A stretch of 64,000 nt of DNA from Poa pratensis (lineage: Eukaryota > Streptophyta > Magnoliopsida > Poales > Poaceae): contig CAMZMU010000063.1 in NCBI GenBank assembly GCA_947311845.1, forward strand, positions 60,826,769-60,890,768, read 5' to 3'. Below are positions 11,701 through 22,360 of this stretch, piece after piece (the first letter of the stretch is position 1; each line of letters starts with the position of its first letter). The position numbers and the translations under genes were made by a program. The notes below the pieces were generated by a model. The model worked only from the letters and a program-made list of their open reading frames with translations, was not told the origin of the DNA and ran no database searches.

Positions 11701-14700
11701 AAATTCAGTATAACTAATAGAGCTATCTACTCCAGCACTAATTGTTGTTTTCTACTATGTTCACTCTTTCAGGACCAGATCAAAATTGAATCAAAAATTA
11801 AAAACATAAGATTTATTGGGGAGTTATGCAAATTCAAAATTGCACCCTCAGGCCTTGTTTTTAGCTGTTTGAAGGTACGAATCTACAAATAAATCCACTT
11901 ACAAATCAGTGTCTTCCTTTTAATTATACTTTAGTTGAGTTTCTAACTTCCTTGTGCTTTTGTTTTACTACATTTGAGATGGTACTGAATAGTCTCTATT
12001 TATGATATGCTGCTTGACATCTGGGATATCATGTATAGTTTCTAACTGGAACATATTATCTCTTGTGTTCTACGTGGAATAATAATTAGTGCACTAGACA
12101 TGGTAGGAAAGAGAATGGTTAACTAGATTGATTAGGAAGCATAATTAGCTACTTATGTGTTTTGATTACCGATGATGCGGTCTGTCATGCTGTTATCACG
12201 CGGGTGATTTCTAACCACATGGAAAGATGTGGTATTTCATGCTGAAGGCAGGTTTCAGACCACACAATATTGATTATGTCCTTTTTCAACAAGGTATTCG
12301 GACCAGTCTGTTTTGGTCTGAAAAGGGCTACATGAGCATCCCAACTATTCCCCTTTTAAGCGGGGAGCTTGTGCTCAGCTGAAAACTACTATACCTTTTC
12401 TGCGCATGACGCCCAGGCTGCATGCTCATGTGGCCATATTAATTTTTAATCCTTATAAGTTGTCAAAGCATTGTTATGCCCCACTCAATTTGGCGAAGCC
12501 TGACACCTGAGGACTGGAGGTTCCGAGAACACTGAAGGTCGTATTTGCCAAATTCCACCTTTCATTATTATTATGTAAAGTTGATGGCCGAAGGTGCTGT
12601 GATTCAGCTGAGTCCCCACTATGCCAAAGTACGTGTTCGGCAAATGTGTCCTTCTGCCCTGGCTGGTTGCCCCATTCATTATTCTTATTTGGTGTCGATG
12701 CTCAGCTGGTAGGCGCAGATACGCTGAATGCCGGCTTTGACGAATGCCCCAACCTTTTTAGTTTTTCACGGCTGAAGGCGCCATGGTCTGGCATATCTCA
12801 TAGCCAACAGAACACTGAATCCCCCCCACGTAATGCATGCCTCATGATCTTCATTTACAAGTTTGCAAATACATGCCCTGTGTGCATACATCCATAACAA
12901 AACATGATGTGATTTATCATATTTTGCAAGTTTGGAACAAAGACAATAAATCACCTTGCAACAACAAACTTTATTTAGTCAGGTGATCATATGTATTTGC
13001 AGGCTTGCTTAGATGATTTTAACCATCATAACATTGATGTGGCCTGCAATCTTCTTGAGACCTGCGGGCGCTTTCTTTATCTCTCACAAGGAACTACAGT
13101 TCGCATGTCAAACATGCTGGAAATACTGAGGAGGTTGAAAAATGTGAGGAATTTGGATCCACACCACAGCACACTTGTGGAGAATGCCTATTACTTATGC
13201 AAACCACCAGAAAGATCTGCCAGAGTATCTAAAGTTCGGCCACCTCTGCACCAGGTAAGGCTTTTTATCCCTTTTCTGTTCTGTTTTCTTTCCCGTATTT
13301 TGATCCGTTACATTGAATAACTAATATTGTTTATAAATGCATGCAGTACATAAGGAAGCTGCTTTTCTCGGATCTTGACAAAACAAGTGTTCAACATGTT
13401 CTTCGTCAGTTACGCAAGTTACCTTGGGCTGAGTGTGAGCAGTACCTGGTGAAGTGTTTTCTTAAAGTTCACAAGGGAAAGTATAGCCAAGTTCACCTCA
13501 TTGCTCTTCTAACTGCTGGTCTTAGTCACTATCATGATGATTTTCCTGTCGCTGTGGTAGATGAGGTGAGTTACTTATGGTAAAAAGGATGAGTCGAGAA
13601 ACTTCGGTTGACATAGTGTACCACTAGATGAGAAGTCGGTAGCAGATTTTTTTTACACAATAAAAAAAAGGGCAGCCCCGGTGCAGTAGCTCCCGCTTGC
13701 GCAGGGTCCGGGGAAGGGTCCGACCACTTTGGGTCTTTAGTACGCAGCCTTTCCCTGCATTTCTGCAAGAGGCTGTTTCCAGGACTTGAACCCGTGACCT
13801 CATGGTCACAAGGCAGCAGCTGTTACCGCTGCGCCAAGGCTCCCCTTCATTTTTTTTACACAATACACAAAAAAAAATGTCATGCAAAGTTTCACCAAGA
13901 CTAATATTGGATCAGTCTTCTGAACTATCCTGCACTTGTATGTTTATCCTGTTTCTTTCTTTACATATTTTGTGTTTGGTACTCAAATTACTGGCTTCTT
14001 TCTTTTCTCTGAGCTCTGACTCCTTTAACAAAATGCGTAGCAAATGTATTCCATTTTGTGATCTGAGGTTTATTGGTTCTTTGTAGTTCAGATTAATACC
14101 ATGTTGTTAGTGTTTAGAGTATTATCTGTTACAACTTACAAGATCTTGTATGCGTATGTAGCATAGTAAAAGCAATGAACAGATTATAACCCATTTTATT
14201 GGATGACACTTAAGCTAAGAATGGACTAGCTGACACTGTGGTTTCCTTGTCTACCTGGATTTCAGGTTCTAGAGGAGATTAGAGTTGGACTTGAGCTGAA
14301 TGACTATGCATTGCAACAAAGACAACTTGCCCACATGCGATTCCTTGGGGAGTTATATAACTATGAGCATATTGATTCATCAGTTATATTTGAGACACTG
14401 TACCTTATTATTGTATTTGGTCATGGAACAACAGAAGTAAGTAAACACATCCATAAAACAGAAGTCGGAACTTACTTTTGCTGTCTTTACTTGTTTTTTA
14501 AATTGATATTGCAGCAGTCCAGAGACTGGCCTATAGCCCTATACTAATGTTAACTGCTTAAGTTAGTACATTTTATGGAAAGGCATGCACTTATAAATTT
14601 GATAAGGGTCTTGATACAACTATGTTGTACCCTGTCATTCTTTAAGTTGTTTTTAATTCTTAAATTCGTTGTTTAACATGCTTGGTATGCATGTTTTTTC

Positions 14701-17315
14701 AATTCGAACTGTACGACTTGTGAATGTACAAAAAACATGTTTGTATTCCTTTTCTGCAATCCTGGATAAGTATGACCCAAAAGTAAACATGTCACTCGTC
14801 GTCTCTAATACTTTATGCATTCTTAATCACCTATATTCAAAGGAATTTATATATTTGTCACTTCAGTGAATTTATCCTTTGCATTTATCATGTGCAGCAA
14901 GACCTGCTTGATCCCCCAGAAGATTTTTTCAGGATAAGGATGATCATTACACTTCTCCAGACTTGTGGTCACTATTTTGATAGAGGCTCTTCAAAACGAA
15001 AGCTTGACAAATTTTTGCTATATTTTCAAAGATATGTTCTTAACAAAGGTCCATTGCCACTTGACGTCGAGTTTGACGTTCAGGTTAGTGTTCCTCTATA
15101 CACCGGCAACTTATTAGCGGTTGCATCCTGAAAGCATAAATACATGTGTTAGTCTTTAGTGTACATGTCATATGATTACGATACCAATCTAAATTGGAGA
15201 AGAGCTGTTGACATTCATTAGCTTAAATATCTGGTGTAAGGTGAGCCAATATAATTGTGCTGGGTTTGCGTCTCGTCTTGAGATCATTGCTATTATGCTG
15301 TGGCTCGAGAGAAAGAGAAAACTATTTGGATATAGCTGGTAGTGACATTTCAAAATTTTCACCTGTAATGGATCAATGAACTGTTAAATGTGTTTGCTTC
15401 AAACTTAATATTGAAGCAAGTGGTACCTTGGCTCTCATTAATATTTAGTAATACGTAAGTAACTAGATATTCTCGATTTGATAGCAATTCATAGTATACA
15501 TTTGTGACAGACATGGTTTTTAAGGCGGTAAGGCATCCTAAGGCGGGGGGTTAGGCGCCGCCTTACGGACGCCTTAAAAACCACTGACAGAAGTGGGTCA
15601 TCAACTTAGCATTTATTGTAGCTTATGAATGGAGAGCAGACAAATGGCTCCTTAGCTCCAGGGAGCTCGTTTAAAAAAAATCGAAATGGAATTTGAAAGT
15701 TCCAAAAGATTGGGGAAGAAATCCTAGACGTAGATAATGGAACTCTACTAGTGTGCAAAAACCCAGTCCAAAATTCGTTGTATTTTAGGCTGAGCGAAAT
15801 GACAAGTATGAATCTGGGTGCGGTGAACATTGCACATTTTCCAAACATGAAAATTTGCCAGATATGTAATTTTTCTGTAGCCTAGAGTACAAGGAATTTC
15901 GAATTGAGATTTTGCACACTGGTAGAGTTCAACATTATCTACGCGTAGTATTGTTGTTCTAAATTTTTTCAAACTGACAAATGTCTATTTCTTATTTTCA
16001 AAAAAAGTGGCCACCATGGAGCTGGGCTTCCATTTGTTGTTTCTGCTTATGCACGCTGTTATTATTGTTTTAAATGTCTTCTGCATTATTTCTATTTTTT
16101 TATAGCGAAGTGCATTATTTCTGTTGTTGGTGGACATGGAACTGTTTATTTCCTTCTTATTAGACCACTTTAATGTGCTTAGCCGTTTACTTCCGTGTTG
16201 GACTGCTTTAAATTTCTTAGCAATTATGCAATACCCAAATGGGATGCTAGATCATAGTAGATGTAATTATCGTTTTGTATATTCTAAGAGATGTCTCGTC
16301 AGTAAATGGAGCACCTAATTTACTTGTTTTACACCTGGTGCAGGATATGTTTGCTGAGCTACAACCGAACATGACCAGGTATTCATCTGCAGAACTATTG
16401 GCTTCTGCTCTGGCCGAGTTTGAAGAAAATGAGAAGACGAAACAATCTGAAAGCGCTGCTTGTGATGTGAGCTGCAAAAGCTCAGCAAACAGACCTGACA
16501 TAAGTGATAGGGATCACGAAGAAGTAGCAGACAATGAAAGCTATTCAGGCAGCGGAAGCATCCGTCGCGATGGACATGAAGACGGAGACTCCCTGAATGA
16601 AGAAAAATCAGATGATAGGTCGGAGAATAGTGTCGACAGTGACAAGGATGATACGCCTGCTGGTTCCGATGAAGAAGAAAATGTGAAGGTTAGGCGTAAG
16701 GTGGTCAAAGTTGATCCCAAGGAGCAAGAAGAGTTTGACCGGGAGCTGAAGGCCCTTCTACAGGAAAGCTTGGAGTCGCGCAAGTTGGAGCTACGGGTGA
16801 AACCCACTTTGAACATGGCTGTACCGATGAAGGTCTTTGAGGGGTCAAAGGACCCAAGGGCCACTGAAACAGAGAGTGGACAGGAGATCACAGCGGAGGA
16901 AACCGGTAATGCTGGGGGCGATAGCAAGGACAAAGTGTGCGTCAGGGTTCTAGTGAAAAAAGGGCACAAGCAGCAGACGAAGCAGATGCTCGTTCCTGGA
17001 GACTGCTCACTTGTCCAGAGCACAAAGCAGCAAGAGGCGGCTCTGCTTGTGGAGAAGCAAAACATCAAGCAGAAAATTCTTGAGTACAACCAGAGGGAGG
17101 AGGAAGAATTCATCCGAGAGTCAGCGTTGACTGCGTATTTCGGTCAAGGTGGAGGCAGCCCGGGTAGCAGTATCAACCCCGCCGGGCGTGGTACCTGGGA
17201 TGGTACAGGCAGAGGTGGACGTGGTCGGCAGCAACGGTTCTGCATCGCCGGCGGATGTACCATGGTTATGGCAGGGGAAGGTGACCTTCTGGCCGTAACT
17301 AAAATCACGGTTTAA
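5713..17315 (+). CDS. UPF2: UPF2, regulator of nonsense transcripts 2
   Basis: UPF2 bridges UPF1 and UPF3 in nonsense-mediated mRNA decay. Coding exons: 5713-5781, 7227-7308, 8110-8312, 8738-9082, 9225-9329, 9439-9566, 10187-10357, 10467-10548, 11049-11273, 11354-11551, 11773-11874, 13003-13254, 13347-13565, 14266-14436, 14898-15083, 16344-17315. All introns are GT-AG and all joins keep frame, giving about 1169 residues, close to the plant family length. Three MIF4G domains can be seen: the first about residues 50-270 ('TLDSSIKRNTAVIKKLK', 'MKKRSTLKLLMELYF'), the second about 445-600 ('RLPRCVSRDLIDQL'), the third about 655-845 ('YIRKLLFSDLDK'), which is the UPF3-binding domain in known structures. 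An acidic serine-rich stretch (about 900-955) and the UPF1-binding C-terminal region ('LVKKGHKQQTKQML', 'KQNIKQKILEYNQREEEE') follow. The extreme C-terminus may be frameshifted (see findings). Expression was not tested. Confidence 0.96.
5782..7226 (+). other. UPF2: UPF2 first coding intron
   Basis: A 1.4-kb intron between the first two coding exons. The part 6160-6730 has a more coding-like composition and a 106-residue open frame (6412-6732) that I cannot assign; it may be a captured or decayed gene fragment. No splice signals join it to UPF2. Confidence 0.5.
9701..9823 (+). mobile_element. Stowaway MITE in a UPF2 intron
   Basis: A 123-bp element starts CTCCCTCCGTTCCAAATTA and ends with the reverse complement (TAATTTGGAACGGAGGGAG in near form). 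It is flanked by TA at 9699-9700 and 9824-9825. Terminal sequence, length and TA target match the Stowaway (Tc1/mariner) family of Triticeae. Confidence 0.95.
11875..13002 (+). other. UPF2: UPF2 intron of 1.1 kb with unassigned insert-like sequence
   Basis: The part about 12290-12800 is richer in GC than the rest of the intron and looks like inserted DNA, but I see no terminal repeats or coding motif that names it. Confidence 0.4.
13663..13849 (-). mobile_element. Au-type SINE in a UPF2 intron
   Basis: Read on the minus strand, a tRNA-like head carries an A-box (TTGGCGCAGCGGTAA, from 13823-13837) and a B-box (GGTTCAAGTCC, from 13782-13792). The body includes 'GGACCCTGCGCAAGCGGGAG' and ends in a T run, as in the Au SINE family. 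A 16-bp duplication (TTTTTTTTACACAATA) lies at 13647-13662 and 13850-13865. The intron splice sites are untouched. Confidence 0.92.
15512..15584 (+). mobile_element. Small hAT-like MITE in the last UPF2 intron
   Basis: A 73-bp segment begins CATGGTTTTTAAGGCG and ends CGCCTTAAAAACCAC, nearly its reverse complement. TGACAGA occurs at 15505-15511 and 15585-15591, close to the 8-bp duplication expected of hAT elements. Confidence 0.65.
15729..15944 (+). mobile_element. Foldback (MITE-like) inverted repeat in the last UPF2 intron
   Basis: The arm CGTAGATAATGGAACTCTAC near 15729 is matched in reverse complement by GTAGAGTTCAACATTATCTA near 15923-15942, with further pairing of 'GTGTGCAAA'. Boundaries and target duplication are not clear. 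Confidence 0.55.
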
Positions 17316-17600
17316 TTCATCGCTGGCCTTAGGAGTTCTTAACGTAAGTTTGCGTTACCCAAAGGATGAAACGTAGCGTCATTTTGGAAGTGGCTTACTC
17401 TGCTGGGCTAACAGCCGCATGGTTGCAGTCGCACATGTAAAGTGACTGTTATCTCTCGTCTAACAGGTTTATTTAGGAGAGATTTAGGAGGTTTCTCTTG
17501 TACATAAGATGTGATCACTGCCTGAGATGAAGAGTCTGCAACTGCGACACATGATGCCACTGCAAACGGTAGAAACCGAGCACGAGAATCCAATCTACTA
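17316..17600 (+). other. UPF2: UPF2 3' untranslated region and downstream flank
   Basis: Sequence after the stop codon carries no further coding signal and runs up to the first Stowaway. The polyadenylation site is not determined. Confidence 0.5.
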
Positions 17601-17848
17601 CTCACTCCGTTCCAAATTACTTGACTTTGGTTTGTCCAAATACGAATGTATCTATACTTGTTTAGTGTATAGATACATCCGTATTTAGACAAACTCAAGT
17701 CAAGTACTCCCTCCGTTCCAAATTAATTGACTTGGTTTTGTCCAAATATGGATATATCTATACTTGTTTGATGTCTAGATACATCCGTGTGTAACCAAAT
17801 GTGTGTCAATTAAATTCGAACGGAGGGAGTAATTTGGAACGGAGAGAG
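17601..17848 (+). mobile_element. Outer Stowaway MITE, split by a second Stowaway
   Basis: Starts CTCACTCCGTTCCAAATTAC and ends TAATTTGGAACGGAGAGAG, flanked by TA at 17599-17600 and 17849-17850. The element is interrupted at 17705-17831 by another copy, leaving its own halves at 17601-17704 and 17832-17848. Confidence 0.9.
17707..17829 (+). mobile_element. Inner Stowaway MITE
   Basis: Starts CTCCCTCCGTTCCAAATTAA and ends GAACGGAGGGAG, with TA at 17705-17706 and 17830-17831. It sits inside the outer element and is therefore the younger of the two. Confidence 0.92.
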
Positions 17849-17850
17849 TA

Positions 17851-18911
17851 CTTACTAGTATGGGCGTACCACCTTTCTGAGTGCGCTTTTTACTCGTTGG
17901 AGCTGTTCCCGTCCTCGGTGCCTCATCATTCTGGGCGGACCACAGCGCTCCCCTTTGCCTCTTCTCCATGATTAACCCGGGGCGGGTTTGTGCATCTCTG
18001 CCACGAGGAACGGCGTCCAACTTTCCACCCAGCAATCACGAGCCTCCGATGGCCTCGCCCGGCAGTGCTCACGCCAACGCCACCACTACGTCACTACGCT
18101 CCGTCAAAACGCTTGTGCAGATAGATACAGAGAAGCGCATCTTCTGGCCAGAGGAATCCAACGATAGATCACGGCTAGATCGGGATGAATCCTCTACGCC
18201 ATGCACGGACCACTGTACAGTGGCGCCAGCCGGATATGGGCATCCATCACAGTACGGCACAGTTTACATCTCTGAGGAGGGATCCATGCAAGTAAGTAAA
18301 GGCGTATATGGTGACTCGTCGTCGGCAGCCATGAAACGACGCCGGCATTGGCGAGGGCTGCCGGGGCGAAGGCTGGCCATCCATAGTCGCAGGAGCACTA
18401 TCTATGGGGAGAAATAGTATCCTGGTGGCCCCTTGGAATCTCTCCGTGTGGAGGAGGAGTGGATTCTGTCAAGGTGGTCACTCGCGGCCCTCGCCTTTTT
18501 TCTCCCAAGGAATCTCATGTGTGTGTGTGTGTCCTGGCCATGGCCCTGGCTTTTCGAGGGTTTTGACTCTTGGAGGGGGAAGGGATCTGCGTTATAGCTA
18601 GATTCTGCGTCCCGTTGCCAACCAAGTTGGTTATTGCCTCTTTTAGCGAACAAAGTGAGTGGGATTCTGCTTTAGGTCTATGTATGTGTACTGTGTGGTG
18701 GTGCTCTCCCTTTCCACTGCTTGATCCTAGTTGGATAAAGCCACCACATCCACATCCATCCCTGTGCTTGCCGTGCATAGATAATATCTACCACGCATCC
18801 ATCTCCCTCTCAGTCTCGTCTCAGGTGCCCTTTGATGTGGAAAAGAAAAGCAAAATGCAAGGCTACATGTTGTGTCTACGAGTGCCGGCCTTGCTTTGTG
18901 TGCAAGCTATA
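17851..18911 (+). other. Intergenic sequence with an unassigned 178-codon frame
   Basis: A frame at 17881-18417 is open and contains a possible splice donor (CAAGTAAGTA near 18290), but I recognise no domain. A short TG repeat lies near 18520. Nothing else can be supported. Confidence 0.35.
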
Positions 18912-19364
18912 TCTCTACTATATAATATGGCTTGAAGAGGTGTTGGTACGTCATTTTTTTTGCCAATTTTGCCCTCCACCAAATCACATATTTACCCACC
19001 ACTGCCACCCATAAGTCATATACCGGTTCGTTCCGATTTTGCCCTCCACCAAATCTCGTGGTCAACACAGCGAAGCGGTAGGTGGAAAAAAGAAAAAGGA
19101 ACTCACCCTCGACACCCACCCCCGGCCACCCCCGACCTCACGCAGGGCCCCGGTCGCCGCTTCCCACTCCCGGCCGCCTCCCCATCCCCACCGCCGCTCT
19201 CCCACCGCCGGATCCCCTCCCTTCGCTGCCGGATCCCAGCCGGCCGGGCTGATTTCCGCCTCCAGCTTACGCTGCCGAGGCTCTACTCCGCCCCGTGCTC
19301 CCGTCGCCCGGTGTTGCTCCACGTCGCCGCCGTGCTCAGCCCCGTCGCCGGTGGCAGCCGGGCC

Positions 19365-19835
19365 ATGGAGCCGGTGGCGCACGGGGACCTCGACGTGGGG
19401 GAGCTCCGGATAGAGAGGACCAGGAGGAGCACGGGGGCGGCGAACTCGCTGGGGCGGCGCGGAGAGGTTGCCGGCTGGTGCGGCGTTCGGAGGTCGTGTG
19501 CGGATCGGCGCGCGTCTTTGCAGTCAAAGCGTCGACGATGCGCCGCCCGTCTTCTTTCCCCCACCGTGCCGCCACCACCGTCCCTCACGCCGCCTTCTTC
19601 ATTCCCCACTCCCATCCACCATGGTTTCCTAAGCCGGCCAGCTCCACGGCGCACAACGCCCCCGCCTCCGAACGCATCTCCATGTGCACTAGACACCCTG
19701 GCCGCATTTTCCCCCGGTCGATCTGCGCAGCTCAACTCCTCCCTTGACTGCGTCGCCGCCAATCCTGAATTCGCCATTCAGATCCAGAGCACCACGCCGG
19801 AGACGGAGGCGTACGAAGACTACGAGAAGAAGCCG
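19365..19835 (+). pseudogene. GC-rich gene-like exon carried by Helitron 1
   Basis: From an ATG at 19365 a frame of 157 codons runs to a good splice donor (GAAGCCG|GTGAGT, intron from 19836). The 5' side (19080-19364) is C-rich like a grass leader. The product begins MEPVAHGDLDVGELRIERT and is not a family I recognise. Overlapping frames are also open because of GC content, so the frame choice is uncertain. The setting inside a Helitron suggests a captured first exon, without evidence for function. Confidence 0.4.
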
Positions 19836-20682
19836 GTGAGTCTGATTACCCCGTTGTTTCCCGTGATCTACTCTGAACCCCGTTGTGCAGAAGACTAGGA
19901 GATGTAAGATTGATGTTACAGTGTCTCTACTGATCGCCCAAGCACCAAGCACCCAGCCGTTGAGTTTATTGATAATATGATCTCTTTTTTCTTGTCCATG
20001 TGCGCTTTCAGTGTATTACTCTCTGCACGAGGTCAATGTTTCTTCAACATGAATCATGACGAGTTCTTCCATTTGATGCGTTTCTGTTATCAGGTCAGGT
20101 GTCAAATCTTTCAAAGGTAGTGTATGGAGCAGGTTCACATACATATTATGGCCTAATCACTAGCTCTCTTAGCAACCGAAGATGTAGTTGGTCTCCAGTA
20201 ATAAATCTTAAAGCAACACGTTCTCTGATATTTATCTTGCAAACTAGGTTCATAGTAATCATTTTTTCGATATCATGCTCCCCGAGCAAACTGTTTATTC
20301 AGGGTAATTCAGCTGACATAAATCGTTTGCTTGGTTCGGTTATTAGTATTGTCTAAATCATTTCAGTAATCGCAGGTTAACTTTCCAGACTCACTTGTAA
20401 TCATTGAGAAGGAACTTGGTTTTCAGTCATCTGCTAATTCATTGTCAGGTGTTGCACCATCGAAGCCGAAATCCCAATCCCAGCCTCCATCCCACAGCAT
20501 TCATGTTAATCCAAAATATTTGGAAGCAAGATAAAAAATACAGCAACAAAATTAGGCAAGCCACATATTATTTTGTCAATTTCTGTAGATGTACTCATGC
20601 TCTGCTCTTATTGATGGGAAACATCCGAAGAGTTACATTTATCTTGTAAAAATGCATCCTGAGTATACTGTTGTATGTACTG

Positions 20683-20823
20683 TTTTTTCGCGTGCAAGCT
20701 GAAGCTTTCGAAAGACACAGGCTTTTGTCGATTGGGCAGGTAACTACTTAATTCTTAAGTAGTTACCTGCCCAATCGACAAAAGCCTGTGTCTTTCGAAA
20801 GCTTCAGCTTGCACGCGAAAAAA
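20683..20823 (+). repeat. Perfect palindrome: two 69-base arms with a 3-base loop
   Basis: Left arm 20683-20751, loop TTC 20752-20754, right arm 20755-20823. The arms pair at 69 of 69 positions. AACTACTTAA occurs at 20742-20751 and again directly after the palindrome at 20823-20832. Confidence 0.95.
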
Positions 20824-20859
20824 ACTACTTAAGAAATATTGATAATTCGTTTCACGATG

Positions 20860-21527
20860 TTACAGACGAAGCCTTGGTCGTCTCCTCTCTCCCGCTACAG
20901 TAGAGAGAGGCGATTTTTCGCCCGCGCGCAGATCCACCACCTCACCGTCGATCCAGTCGATCCCTCGCCCTCCGCCGGCCGCTTCGGCGGCGGGAGGGCG
21001 GGGGATCCCTGTCTCTCGCGTGTAGATAGTGTAGGAGCTGGGTGCTTTCCGGGCGGCGGAGCTATGGAGGAGGTGGAGCCGTCGTCCTTTTTGGTGCAGG
21101 TACATCCTTCCTCTCGCGGCGGAGCTCGGTGGAGGTCCGTGGTGCTGTGCCTGTCCCCTTCGCCCTCTGGGATCCACGGATCCGTTGGGGGCGCCTTTCC
21201 CCTCCCAGATCTCGCGTGGCGGCGGATCTGGGTTGACGATCTTGAAGCTCGAGATGCGCATGGAAGACGATGGAGGTGCAGCGGGAGCTGGATGGAGGCT
21301 CCGTGTCCACGGAGTTCGAGGTCCGGCGACTTCCCGTCCGTCAGGGGACGTCTTCGATTCCAAGGCTTGAAGGAAGACGCGACGGCGGCGCGCCACCGGC
21401 ATGTTCTGCTCTTCGCCGGCGTCTCTAGGTTGCAGATGAACTGGTTTGTAATTTCCATCTTGCTTGGGGTGTTCTCTGTAATGGTCTTCCTGTAATTCTC
21501 TTGTTTCCTCGCAAAAAAAAAAAAAAA
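20860..21527 (+). mobile_element. Poly(A)-tailed retroposon with 16-bp target duplication, inside Helitron 1
   Basis: The insert ends in an A run of about 15 bases and is bounded by AATTCGTTTCACGATG at 20844-20859 and 21526-21541. The body is GC-rich with open frames but no recognised domain. Its 5' part shares features with the 33.8-kb retroposon ('AGAGAGGCG', 'CTCGCGTGTAGATAG'-like). It was moved by LINE machinery, as shown by the tail and the duplication. Confidence 0.88.
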
Positions 21528-22360
21528 TTCGTTTCACGATGGATGGAATGAGATGAGGATACTCTCTCAGACATTGGGGTGTAATATGTTTAATGCTATA
21601 ACACATTTTTAGATAACTGCTATGCTTTTTTGGTGGTAAATAAAGCTTTTCTTACAGTGCAATGTAAAATATGAGAAAATGATCTAACTTGAAAATACAG
21701 TCTTGTATAGCTTACCGAGACTGCAATGTGACTATGTAGGCATTTTTAGATGATTTTCATGTGTGTTATATGACCACTGATCATTCACCCTAATCATATA
21801 GTTGTGTTTACAATATACAGATTTCGGATATGCCATCAGACCTCATGCTCCAACTGTCAATCTCCTGCTGTAGTTCGGATCAACGCTCAAGTTGGAGTCA
21901 AAATCTTCTCTTATGCATCTTAGAAGAATAGGAAGATACCAGAAAATGCAGGTTTACATGTGATTGATATTGGTCTCTATGTTCAGTTCCAACTCGCTCA
22001 AGCCAGCTGCGGTGTGATGATTTAAGCTTATGCAGACGTAACAACATCACAATCCGCATATGTTTTGTTGATTCTCAAACATAAACATAGGTGTTGTGAC
22101 GAGGACATGTAACAAATGCAGTTTGATCTGCAGATCATTGATTGTAATACTAAGTAGATCTTGCAGATCATATTGTTTAGCATTGAGTAAACAATTACTA
22201 AAGGCTGGTTACATCTTTGAAACATTGGAGAAATTTTTTGTGCGCTATTTTACACTATATATGCATTAATATTTCCTTGATAATTAAAAGAAATAGATAT
22301 TTATTACAACAATATCGCAAGTCTTATATTTCCGTGGCAACGCACGGACATTCAACTAGT

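Larger units (their letters stand above)
18912..22359 (+). mobile_element. Non-autonomous Helitron 1 (3.4 kb)
   Basis: The 5' end reads TCTCTACTATATAAT (from 18912) after an A. The 3' end reads CTAG (22356-22359) before a T, so the element sits between A and T as Helitrons do. Nine bases in from the 3' end is a hairpin with stem CCGTG/CACGG (22332-22347). These ends match grass Helitrons. There is no Rep or helicase frame. Inside are a GC-rich gene-like exon, a perfect palindrome and a retroposon. Confidence 0.82.

Noticed and set aside
16541..17113. 190-codon minus-strand frame
   Set aside because: It is the antisense shadow of the last UPF2 exon.
17881..18417. 178-codon frame called as a gene
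   Set aside because: No recognised domain and only a weak possible donor; left as unassigned sequence.
20683..20823. Reading the palindrome as a transcription terminator or a microRNA gene
   Set aside because: Plants do not use such terminators, and perfect 69-bp pairing with a 3-base loop is unlike conserved plant microRNA precursors; kept as a finding of unknown role.
20860..21606. Frames of 187-248 codons on both strands
   Set aside because: They overlap in the GC-rich retroposon and partly run across its target duplicate, so they are not a conserved gene.
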